Assembly (NCBI RefSeq): GCF_000189635.1
Contig: NW_002476481.1
Span: 372,001 to 436,000, forward strand
Source: Tetrahymena thermophila SB210
Taxonomy: Eukaryota > Ciliophora > Oligohymenophorea > Hymenostomatida > Tetrahymenidae
Direction of reading: 5' to 3'
DNA: 64,000 nt
The position numbers and the translations under genes are program-made. The notes under the pieces are model-generated. The model made no database searches, was not told the origin of the DNA, and was given only the letters and a program-made list of their open reading frames with translations. This document shows, in pieces, positions 14,201-25,158 of this stretch (position 1 is its first letter; each line of letters begins with the position of its first letter).

Positions 14201-14518
14201 TTCCTACTAAATTTATCCAATTTCATAAATTTAAAAATTTTAAAGATTAAAACTGATGAAATAAACTTTGAGCCTCTTGCTTAAATATTTGAATAAGTTT
14301 TTCTTCATAGAGAATTAGAAAGCTTTTCTTTTGCTTTTTAAAGAAATATATTTTAAAATTAAAATAAAATTAACTTAGGACAATATATCTAGATAAATCA
14401 AATGCATTGCAATAAATTAACAGAATTGAGAATAAATGATTCAGATTTTGACCTTAGCTTTTTTGTTAGGAAGCTTAAAAAATTAGTTGTGATACGTACT
14501 TCTAAATTCAAAATTTGA
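11297..14518 (+). CDS. large intronless leucine-rich-repeat-like protein (1073 aa)
   Basis: Continuous frame from ATG 11297-11299 to TGA 14516-14518 (1074 codons) using TAA/TAG as Gln throughout. No TGA in over 3.2 kb is far beyond chance. The protein is made of irregular units of ribonuclease-inhibitor style, with leucine spacing 'L..L.L....n' (for example NLHKLRDLSLSLDTN, LKSLQISIANNEEP, LIYLYMKLENCVI, LSIIQLKLNFNKIKN). Asp/Asn/Lys-rich linkers separate the units. No signal peptide or transmembrane segment is evident. Role inferred: a protein-binding scaffold, of the large divergent LRR families typical of ciliates. It lies upstream of two related-looking, but intron-rich, LRR genes on the same strand (22.8 and 25.2 kb). 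The two intron-like units upstream suggest a spliced 5' leader. Confidence 0.85.
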
Positions 14519-15475
14519 TTCATAGATAAGTAAAAAAATATTTATCATTTATTATCTAAATATTTTTTCAAATAGAGAGAGACAAATTCTCTTGGTATAA
14601 CAGATTTATTTGAAAAAAATTAATATAAATTTGCTTGCTTGTTTGTTTGTTCTATTGATGAATTAAAAATGTTTTCATTTATTTTTAAATTGGAGTTGAA
14701 ATATATGCTAAATTTTGCAGAACATAACATACTTTGAAAGTCATAGTTAGTTTTAACAAATTTATTACTGTTTTTTTTTTTAATATCAAAAATGTATACC
14801 ATATAAGTTCCCTTTAGGACTAACAATAGAATATTGAAAAATATCAAAAATACTTTTAATTTTAACAATTTTTTTATAAAATAAAAATTTTTTTTTTTTG
14901 GGTGTTAATTAATAAGATTTATATTATAGTTTATATTTTTTTAATTATTTTATGAAGATTATGTTATATATAAAATTAAATAAAAGAAGAAAAAAAATGA
15001 TAAAGTTCTGGATAATTGTAAATAAAAAATGGTTAAATTTAAACCATAAATTTATATTCGGAAAACTAAAAAATATCCAAAATCAAAAACTGAATAAAAA
15101 AATAAATAACTGTGTAAAAATTCGTTAATATATTTTATTGACTTAAATCCACTCTAAAAAATAACTAAAACTGTTATAAGTATGAGGAATGCTTATGATT
15201 CGAAAATAATCATTTAATTTTTGATTATAAATGTATGGTTTTTTTTTGCAAAAATAAAAATATATAATAAGAAAGTATATAAATTTGTATGATTGATATA
15301 AATATTCTCTGATACAATTAAAATTATAATGAATTAATTGATTTATTTAAGATGTATAAAAAATATAAATAAAATGCATCAAATAGTTTATTAAAAGATA
15401 TTTTTAATTTTGTTAGTGAGATATATATTTATTTTTTTTTGATTCTTTGACTTAATTTATTTTTTATTTCAAATT
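14519..15475. other. convergent AT-rich spacer
   Basis: 3' regions of two convergent genes. TTGC/TTTG runs at about 14630-14655. No coding frame. Confidence 0.55.
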
Positions 15476-18400
15476 TCAATTTGTTTTTGGGTTATTTTAA
15501 TTATCAGTTTACTATATATCATCATTTTATTTCATTTCATTTTAGCTATTTTATTCTTTTTTATTATGATTTTGTTGTGAAACTTATTACTAACTTTAAA
15601 GGAAAGCAGCATTTTATAAACTTTCCTTTTATTCGCTATTTTCTTTACCACAACTGAGAATTCCATCTTTCTAACTTTCTTTTCTTTAATTACAATATAA
15701 TTGTACAATAAATCGTATTGCTTTAAAATTTGTAAGTTACTTTTTAACTTTGATTGAGAGGGCTTTTTCTTTTTACTGAGAAATGTGTTTCACCCCAACT
15801 TTTTTATAAGCTTATTTACATTAAATTATACCCATTTGTTTAACCTCTTCGTCTGTTAGCTCTCTTGGAGTTTAAGTTTTGTTTTTGATTCTTTATAATA
15901 AAGATTTATTAGAAATCAACATTATAATTAATAAAAAATAAATACATAATCATATTTCCATCATTCATAATATGGAAAGGATGTAGTGAAATACTCACAT
16001 CGCTGCTATCTAAATTATACCACTAGTTTTCAATAAAAAAATTTACAAATTTTTCTCATTAAATAATCAATTTACATCTTCATTAAGCAGCTATGATAAA
16101 TTGAAATTCCAAACATTTATTTTCATTGCTGACATTTGTCCAATCTTTAAATTAAATTTATAATCATTAAGTTAAAATATTTCTTTTTGTTTTTTACTGG
16201 TATCTGTTGATTTTATTTATAAATTTTTTATTCAAGGTCATAGCCTGAGTCAGTTTTTTAAACAAGTAACTCAAATCTATCTGAAAGAGTCCATTGTTGT
16301 TAATCCCAAATCCTCACATAAATAAGAAATTCTTTAAGACTAATTTCTATAGGTTCGTCTATTTATTCTATAGCAATCATCTTTTTTTCTATAACTTACT
16401 GCTCTCTCATTTTCTTTTCCCTATAAATTCTAGTTAAATTATCAGAAATTTTTTCACGTAGTCTAATAAAATTAGGATCTAAATCTATGTCCTTCTTTTC
16501 CTTTAAAAACTAACAAGCAATAACTTTCACTTCTGAAGCCTTTTATTTAATTTAAACTCATTTTAACACAATTAAAAATTAAATTAATTTAAATTTGCTT
16601 ACTAGAAGATTTCCATGAATTGGAAGCTCACCTATTTCTTCAAAAGTGTGCAAAATCTAATCTGCATTTAATGGTGTTTTTATTGCTAAATAAAATATTA
16701 CTCTAATTTCTCCTTCCTTTGCAGGCTTTCCAAGCTCTAAATAAATCGAAGAGTTATTAATAAAATTCATAGATCTAATTGTTTTATTCATTTCTTTAAG
16801 CTCAATGCCTGCTTTACCTCCTCTCCTGATAATAACTTCTACAGGATCTATTTTTAATTACTCAGATATTTTTTCTTTAAGCTGCTACATAGTCTACCTT
16901 GAGTCTATGATAATAGAATGATTATATTCAATATTACTTGTTGTCTTTGATTATTGCTATTATTATTCTATTGGGTTATTAAATTTTATAAATATTTTAT
17001 TCGAGTCACTCTCAAAGACTTCTTGCCACTTATGCTCCTAATTCTCTAACGTGTTTGTCGATGTCTACAGCTGCTTTTCTTCTATAAATAAAAGCTATCC
17101 TTCTGTTATTCCCATGTCTTCGAGTCTAGAATCGTAATTTTAAGATGTAGAAATCACCTCTGCAGTGTTAATTCCATGAATATTCTCATGTTTTTTGATA
17201 ACCACAATCTTCTCGAAGTCAATATTTGCAGCCCTTGCAAGCTACTCCATTAATCTATAAATAGTTGCATTTCTCCTAGTTGAAACTCTTATTATCTAAA
17301 TAAAAAAATTACTTTTACAATTAAATTTTAAATTCTTATTAATTACATCCAAATAATTTTCATCAAGAGAAATAATATTAGGCTTCCAAACTGCCATTTT
17401 AACAAAAGTAGTGCCAGCGTCATATTCTTCGAACTGTTCTCCATCTTTTTTAACTTCAACACATAAATTAGTAAAATGGTTAATCTTTAGCTTATCTAAG
17501 CTCAAATGTTCCAGCTCTTCAAAAGTGTCTAGCATCTAATCTGTATTTGGCTTGTATCTTCTTAGTCTAATGTTTTCTCTCTTTTCTTTGATTTTAAACT
17601 CTTAAATGACTGAATCGAGTACTTTTGAGAGCGTATCAGTTGATTTCACCTAAATTATACAATTTTCATTAAAAATATTAAATATTTTCTAATAATAATA
17701 ATAATAATAATAATATTAAAGCATATAATTATATTAACTGCAAAATAACAAAAATAATGTTAACTGCAAAGTAGCTTATAATAATATTAACTGCAAATAG
17801 CATAAAACATTGAAAAAAATAAATAAATTTAATTTAGCTTACTTGAATAACTTTGACATTTAAAATGTAGTGAACTTTAACTGACATCATTTTAGACTGT
17901 TCTAATTTCCAGTTTTATTCTTCAACCCATTTGTTCTTTTGCACTTCAATAATATCTATTACGTTTTTAGGAATCAGTAAATTATCTATCTTTAATTTCC
18001 TTCTTTATGGTGGTTCCCACTATCTATTTAAATATAAAATACAAATTTAAGAATAAAAAAATATTAAATGAACAAAATAAATAATTTTTTGCATACAAAG
18101 CTATCAACATAAAATGATAAAACAAATAAAATCTCTTTTACCTGTAAAATAACATGTAAGCATTAGTTGAATTTCCACCAAATACTCTTTCTTGTATTTC
18201 GTTGACATCTATTTCCATGATTGATGTGTCATTAAAAGAATGCCACTTTCCACCATCTTCAAAAGCTTTAATATATGCATAGTAGTGACCTCCATATGCA
18301 CCTCCTGAATGGATTAATATTGAATAGAGCTCATAAACGAGAGGGCCATCTTTTAAATATTTTTCTATCAGCTGATTGCAATCTTAGGTATTTTTTTACA

Positions 18401-20926
18401 AGTGCTCTGCCAATATTTTTTTGTAATCCTATTTATTCTTTTCCTCTTGATCTCGTTTATTAGTACTGTGTTCTCTTTATTGTCCTTAATTAGTAGATGA
18501 AGTTATAGTATTTGAAGATCCTTATTAAATTGTAGATGGCTTTTTATTTGAGAGATGCCTATTTATCCTAGAGCTAGAAGCTTTTGAGTTGGATAAATTG
18601 ATACCTTTTTAATTTATTAAACTGCTTGACTTTCCATTTGGAGTTAATTGTCCTTCATTTTCTTCATTAAAATTTTCCTCTACTATCTAAGAATTACACT
18701 TCTATTCTTCTTCTTATATCACATTATCTTGCATTTAAATATTTTAAAAGTCTGAGACAACTTAGGCAACTCCAGCTCCACATAATTGCTTTTTATTTTA
18801 CAAAGGATCAGGAGAAGGACCAGCAGGATTAAAATTTAAATGATTTTAACTATCTGTGAGAGTATCGGCTGTTTCAGCAGAAGAATTATTTTGATTGTTT
18901 CCACTCTCCTTGCTCTCTCCAGTTTTTTCATGTATTTGTGATTCAATTAGAGAAAGTTGTATGGCTTTTTGCAATTCTGCATCTTATTATTTATCAATAC
19001 TATTCTAATCAAATTCAATAAACATTCCTTGTTATGAACTTCCATTTGAATTTATTCCGCCTGCAGCTTCATCAGTTTAAAATTTCTTTTGGGTTCTTAA
19101 ATTCTTTAAAAAATCTCTTGTCTAATTAGATGCAGATTTAATAGGTACTTTTTTTTTAATTTAAGTAGTAACACTGCTAATTTTAGCAGTTTTAGTTGTT
19201 GTTAAACCAATTTTTGTTTTATTTACAGGAGGCTTTATAGTATAATCACTTTTGAAATAAGAAGGATCAACTTCTTCGCTGAGTTTATTTTTGATATTGT
19301 CGTATCCGTTTATATATTCATTCATATTCAGCACAAAAGGAAAACTCACATAATCATCTAATTTTAATCTCTTCATATCAGAAAAATCAAAAGTAAATCT
19401 ATTCATAATAAAGCTGAGAATTTTTGGTAGCTTACAGAACCTAGTACCACGCAGTGCTTTAACCTAAATTAATTATTTAAAGAATTTAATTTATTAATTC
19501 TAACAAAATTGGTTTTTCATTAATAAAAATAAAAAATAAATAAATTAAAAAAGTTTTCTATTTCAATTTCTAAAATAATAAATTAGTTTTTAATTATTAT
19601 TAAATTCCTTGCAAAAAATAGTTACAAAAATTTTGTAAATTTTTTCATCTCTATTTTAATAAAAATTGTAGGATTTTTATTTTTCTTTTCAAAGAATATG
19701 GAAAAACATCAAATTAATTTGTGTTTTCAGCTAAATTCTATAAAATTCCAACTAGCCATTATTATTTATTTCAATTATTAAGGAATTCCTAAAAATTAAA
19801 AGCTCGTTCTTTAAAACTCTTTAAAGTGCTTTGATTAAATTTAAAACGCTATGAATTCTTTCTAAAAAGCCTTGTATAACAATTATAAATTCTATTTTAA
19901 ATTATTTTGGGCATTTTAAATATCTATATTTAATTTGCTTCTATGCTGGCTGATTGTTGATTGATATTTATAAAACTGGAATAAGGATTTAATCAGATCA
20001 GATCAGACAGATTTCGTTTTACAAAATGAAAAATATTATCTTATTTTTGCTTATTACTTTTTTATTGCATTTAGAGCACATATACTTATTATCATTATCC
20101 AGGGTCTCAGGCTTGATGTAACGCTAAACTGCTTTTTCGAGTGAATCATTGTATATTTTGTCATAAATATTTTTGACAGTGACAACTAAATCCAAAAAAT
20201 TTTCTTGTGTTATGCTTTCATAATTGCATTCCATGCACTTGACATAATTGGCTGAAGTTCCTTCATATATGTCATTTATAAAATTATAATTTTTGCTTCC
20301 ATGAACACTCTTTTCTATTGCATCTAAAAGTATTCTAACAAATTCTTAAGTGTCATGCTATTCCCATCCATCCTAATTATCCCAGCCAAAGCTTTTGGCT
20401 AAATCCTTTGTATCTACGTATGGAAAAGACCTTAACTGCATTTTAGCAAATAAAATCTACAATTATAAAGGAATACAGTCTTCTGCCTACGAATCGTCTG
20501 AATCATATCTAAAATATTGACATAAAATTGATTTGTTATTTAAATTCTACTATATTCATTCTATTTAAATTATATCAAGTAAATATTTTTAAAATAATAA
20601 AACAATCAAAAATAAGCTAATTGAATACTTCCATTAATATATATTTTCTCTGAACTCTGGAGTCATAAATAGAGTCTATAACACACTATTCATATAACAT
20701 GTCGCTCCTATTTTTTTTAATTAATTTCAGTTAAGAGCTACTACCTATTTTTTAAAATCAAACAATTAATCATACCAATGTTAGAAAGCCCAACATAATT
20801 TGCTTCTTCTAAATCCTATTCGCAGCCTTGCTAGTTCTATTAGTCTGAAATTTATTCTGCTTAATTCATCTAATCTGTCTTAAATGCTTCTTCCTAAAGC
20901 TTCTAATCCTATTACTAACCTTCCAT
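15476..20926 (-). CDS. ubiquitin carboxyl-terminal hydrolase, USP7/USP47-like, with UIM
   Basis: Cysteine deubiquitinase of peptidase family C19. From ATG 20926, an acidic Q-rich lead reaches the Cys box NIGATCYMNSVLQTLFMTPE (catalytic TGT codon 20699-20697). A 68-nt intron (20775-20708) splits the first Gly of that box. The QL box follows (CIPLQLQILFAKMQLRSF, QHDTQEFVRILLD), then a zinc-ribbon-like CMEC...CSKC, and the His box HSGGAYGGHYYAYIK (His codon 18287-18285). Between the halves lie a 594-nt intron (20057-19464) and a ~250-aa insert holding a ubiquitin-interacting motif, DAELQKAIQLSLIES (near 18945-18990). Downstream exons encode a long C-terminal region with ubiquitin-like folds, as in USP7/USP47, and end in a Gln/Asn-rich tail at TGA 15478-15476. 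Further introns lie near 20500-20628, 18002-18143, 17655-17840, 16540-16610 and 15900-15998. The UIM insert between Cys and His boxes also occurs in some animal USPs. The orthology to USP47 is inferred. Confidence 0.9.
17690..17800. repeat. (TAA)n run and short ATTAACTGCAAA repeats inside a USP intron
   Basis: A TAA microsatellite at 17690-17714 is followed by three near-copies of TTAACTGCAAA within about 60 nt, all inside an intron of the deubiquitinase gene. Confidence 0.7.
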
Positions 20927-21871
20927 ACTTTCTTAATTGCTATTTTAGGTCAGGTTAACCTATTAAAATTAATATTATTTCTTATGAATGTTAATTCTTT
21001 CAATTTACAAATAAATATCTTAATTTAATTTCTTTAAGATTTTTTACATAAATATATGTATGCATATATGTGATGCAAGCATTGATTAATCAATCAATCA
21101 ATTAATTCAGTTTAGTAATTTATGATTTTGTTTTCTATTCTTAGGCCTTCTGATAAAAAAATTTGTTATCAACCACTCTATTTATCTTTCTATTATGAAT
21201 GTTTATACAAATAAAAATTTCCTTCCTATTATTGCAATCAAAAATAATTGTTTGATAGGATTTAAACATTGACATTAGACTGACTGCAAAATAATGAATT
21301 TACATTCATTTTTAATAAAAATTTTCAATTTAGAGAACAAAGAATTTTTTAAATAAACAAAATAAATTTTAATAATTTTCATTCAATTTTAAATGCTAAA
21401 TATTTCTTTTTTGGCTTTTAAGCATCATGCTAGCTATCAAGTATAATTTTATGATTAAGAAAATTAATCAAATAACATTTTTTCTACCAGTATTAACTAA
21501 TACACATGAAATTTAAAACATATAGAAAGAGCTTAAAAATATCGCTTTTAATTTTATGACAGATGATATGATATTAAGAATATATATATTTTTTAGATGT
21601 CTTTATTTTTTTTTATTATGGTTGTGAGTTTTTAATTTGAATTTTATATATTTGTTAATTCTTTTTCCTTTTGTTTGTTTTTTATGTTTTGTTTTTAATT
21701 ACTTGATTTTATTTTATTTATTTTGTTTTGTTTTGTTTTGTTTTGTTTGTATTTGGCTATTAATTTTCTTAATGTTTATTTAATCAGTTAGGATTATTTT
21801 ATTTTTAATTTTATTAATATCTTTTTAACTGTATTTTCAAATTTTAAATTTTATCTTAATCAAAAAGAGAA
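20927..21871. other. AT-rich spacer
   Basis: Upstream region of the deubiquitinase gene. It includes an ATCA-type run near 21085-21108 and the TTTTG repeat listed separately. No gene supported. Confidence 0.5.
21716..21750. repeat. (TTTTG)n pentanucleotide repeat
   Basis: About six consecutive TTTTG units in T/G-rich spacer DNA. Confidence 0.85.
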
Positions 21872-22550
21872 TCAATCTTGTAAAGAAAGAAATAAATGAA
21901 ATTCAATTTTATAAATAGTGAAAACGGTAAAACTTTTTCCTTTTAGATTAGTAAGCAACTATGGAGTTAATTCAGGCAAGTTTTAAAAGATTTTATTTTC
22001 TATAGATGAACATTCTTTTAGATTTGCAGTGAGTAATTCTTTTCGTGTGCGAATGATTCGAAAAAGCTATTCTGAGAAGCGATTATTCCAAAGCATTTAT
22101 TTTCCTGATGTTTAAAAATTTGCCATAAAAAACTTTAGCTTTTTCCATCCGTTCTGAACAAGGACACTCACATTAGTAAATCTAAATTACTAGCTCATTT
22201 ATATACTCATTTAAATCAATTTTAGAACTTTGATTTATTTCTTATCAGCCTGAGCTATTTTCCCATTGATATTAGAAAGGAAGTTTTCGAAATATTCATT
22301 TAGCTAATTCATAATCTAACTTTTTGGCTGTTAAAAACTTTAATCCACATATGATTTCATGGATGTGGACTATTTCGATTGGATTTTCTCAAATCTCCGA
22401 AGTGCTTCCACCGAGATTAAAAATTTGCGTTAGAAAATAAATTGAGCTACATGTTTTTCGTTTCGAATAAACTTCGATTTTTTCCATCTTTGCTTTTCCA
22501 ATATCGTGCTTCTATCTTCTTCTTTTCTTTATTAAGTTTTACATTTAGTT
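21872..22550 (-). pseudogene. degenerate coding island
   Basis: This 0.65-kb stretch is less AT-rich than the flanking spacer and has strong coding-like codon texture on the minus strand (G at first codon positions), but no one frame carries it all. Segment 1 (about 22545-22380) reads KKKIEARYWKSKDGKNRS and ends in a TGA. Segment 2, one frame over (22487-21972), reads HEIICGLKFLTAKKLDYELAK and later CECPCSERMEKAKVFYG, with in-frame TGA at 22391, 22298 and 22247. A third frame is open from ATG 22360 to TGA 21872 (162 codons) but looks less protein-like. Best reading: a gene decayed by a frameshift and nonsense changes. Alternatives are the 162-aa frame being a real small gene, or unrecognised introns. 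I do not recognise the family. Confidence 0.4.
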
Positions 22551-22795
22551 ATTTATTTTTTAATAATTGATTATTTATTTATTGCTTTAACGAACAATAA
22601 TTAATTTAAATAGAAAAAAAAAATTCAATTTTCAAACTCTTGAATCAATCCAAATTTTGTTAATTTTATTTAGAAATTATTCTCATGAAGATCAAATAAA
22701 TTAATTTAGTTTATAAAATACATTGATTGATACTAATAATGACAAAAAATTTTTAATTTTATTAAATAAATTTAAATTAAATAAATTATAAAAAA

Positions 22796-24581
22796 ATGGA
22801 AGATGATTTAAAAATAATTCAAGATGAACAAGATGTAAAAAATTAATTAAAAATTAATAATTGAGTTAGCAAATATATTTGTTTTTTGCAAAAAGCTTAA
22901 AAAGACTTTGAAACATGAAATAAAAAGTATAGATATCTCTATAAAGTAAAGATTTATTTTATTAATTTATTATTATTTATTAATTATATTTTTTATTAGA
23001 GTTGAATCTATCTATATTATGGACTTACATAAATTAGGAGATGATATTGGGTAGTGTTCAAACCTTGTTCATCTTAAACTTACTATGGAGTAAAACGAAA
23101 AAAAATAATAAAATTTAATTAATTTTTTTAAAAGTAAAAACATTTTAGATGAAAAGAGTTCAATTTACATATTTTAACAAATTGCAAAGTGTGTTAATCT
23201 CATTTCACTATCTCTCAATTTAAAGTAAATATTTTTAATCAAATAATGCACACTAAATTTCTCTTTTATCAAAAGTAACTCTGATATTAATAATTCTGGT
23301 ACATCAGCCTTAGGCAAAACTATCTCATAGCTAACTAACCTAAAGAACATATAAATTGATTTATTGTAATTTTTTTTTTTTCAATAAAAAGCTTTTCATT
23401 TTTAAATATTATAAAAGCTTTAAAAAAAGTTAATTACTTAAAGAAATTAAATTTAAATTGATTTACATATATATCTTCTTTTATAAATATGATAAATACT
23501 CATTTAATTTTCATAATTAATTATTAGTTCAAATAATTTATTTAATAAGTTAATAAATAAATAGATAAAATGAAATTATTTTTGAAAAAAATATAAAATA
23601 AATTTTATTATTTAAATTTAATTAAATTAAATGCAAAGTTAAGCCAAAGTTGGAATTACAGGAGCTACTGGCCTTGCTTTTGGGTTGTCTAAGTGCCAAT
23701 AACTAGAGTTTTTGAATTTATATTTAACGTATAATTGTATTTGTATAAAAAAAGATATAATTAACATATTTTAAAGCTAGAATTAACTTGGAAATACAGG
23801 CACTTCTCTCTTAGGTTAAGGGATAGGTTCATGCATTCAAATTAAGAAATTGACTCTGTACTTATCGTAAGATTAATTTTGAAATAATTTATTATTAACT
23901 AAAGTAATATAGAGCAAACCACATACAAGCTGAAGGTATTGAAGGATTAATTTAAGGTATTTAAAACTGCTCAAAGATATAAGAATTAAATCTTCTAATT
24001 GGGTATTATTATTTTTTTTAGTCTATATTTTAATAATAACTAATTAAATAGGTATAATCAAATTAAAAATTAAGGAATGATTGCTATAGGTTCTTACTTA
24101 TCATAATTGAGTGAACTTAAGATATTGAATTTATATCTATCGTAATAAATTAAAAAAAATAATTGATGTATACTAATATATATTATAAATAGTAATTGTG
24201 GAGTTAACAATTCAGGTTTGGTTGACTTTTGTACTTATTTAAAGGTTTGCTCAAACTTAAATTATATTAAGTTTCATTTTAAGTAAATTACTTATTTTGT
24301 TATTAGAAAATTAAAATAAATTAAAAAAGTGAAAGCAATAACGAAGAAATAGAAGTTGGAATCACCTGTTTAATAAATTTACTTGTCTAATTTTAGAAAT
24401 TATACTAAATAATTGGTTTTTTCAAGTAATTTAAATTACTAAATTAATATTTTCAATTAATTTAAATATATCATCTATCTTATAAATAAGAATAAAATAT
24501 CTTGATGAAAAAATTAAACTAAAACTCAGAAGAAAATTAAAAAAGACAAAAAAGCTTGTTTTAAATAATTTTTTCTTTTGA
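22796..24581 (+). CDS. intron-rich leucine-rich-repeat (RNI-like) protein
   Basis: Starts MEDDLKIIQDEQD at ATG 22796-22798. It continues as a series of short exons of roughly 50-120 nt separated by AT-only introns (GTAA...TTAG). Most exons encode one LRR unit, for example LHKLGDDIGQCSNLVHLKL, GTSALGKTISQLTNLKNIQ, GLAFGLSKCQQLEFLNLYL and GTSLLGQGIGSCIQIKKLT. The recurring consensus is 'lG..i..c..L..L.L.l', a ribonuclease-inhibitor-type repeat. The last exon has a basic helix (KYLDEKIKLKLRRKLKKTK) ending at TGA 24579-24581, which I take as the C-terminus. A longer alternative frame runs through to about 24720. Exact exon borders are uncertain. It is probably a protein-interaction scaffold. It forms a tandem pair with the next gene. 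Confidence 0.65.
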
Positions 24582-25158
24582 CACTAACACTTAAAGTATT
24601 TAAGAAACTAGTTCATTCATTTAATCAAAATTTAAATGTTTCTACAATTTATTACCAGAAAGCAAGAAATTAGATATTTTAATTAATTATAAAAGTATTC
24701 TGTTGTTAATATTTATTTGAATCATTAATTGCATTTTTTAATAAAATTATTTTTATTTCAACAATTTAATTTTCTATAAAAAATTATCTTTATTTGATAG
24801 TAAAATAAATTTACCTTAACATAGCAGGATGCCATACAAAAATTTAGTGGTTTGCAAGCCACTTTTTATATTTGATAATAGAATTGTAATTAATAAATAA
24901 TTTAATTTATCAAAATTTAAGAAATAAATAAATTTTTTGACATCAAAATTGTTAAATTTAGCTAAAATAATAAATTTAAAAAATATAAACCTAAATAAAG
25001 TCATTCAATTTAGTGAGTTGTAAGGTATCTATTTATTATTGTGTTTAGTTTGAATTATTTTAATTTGGGGTTAATAATCAAATTGAAGTTATAAAATTTA
25101 ACTTAAAAAGAAAGATTACAAAAAGAAAAAAAATTATAAAGACAAAAATAAAAAAGTA
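24582..25158. other. spacer between tandem LRR genes
   Basis: AT-rich. One alternative frame of the upstream gene stays open to about 24720, but the rest shows no coding signal. The start context of the next gene lies at its end. Confidence 0.45.

Noticed and set aside
15836..15850. Similarity to the chromosome breakage sequence (AACCTCTT)
   Set aside because: Only a partial match, and it lies within coding sequence of the deubiquitinase C-terminal region.
21972..22487. Reading TGA as Trp to rescue the coding island (mitochondrial-type code)
   Set aside because: It would give a continuous protein. However, TGA is clearly the stop in every other gene here, and three TGA in 172 codons is about the chance rate.
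25060..25075. GGGGTT, the ciliate telomere unit
   Set aside because: A single isolated copy in AT-rich spacer. No array or chromosome end.
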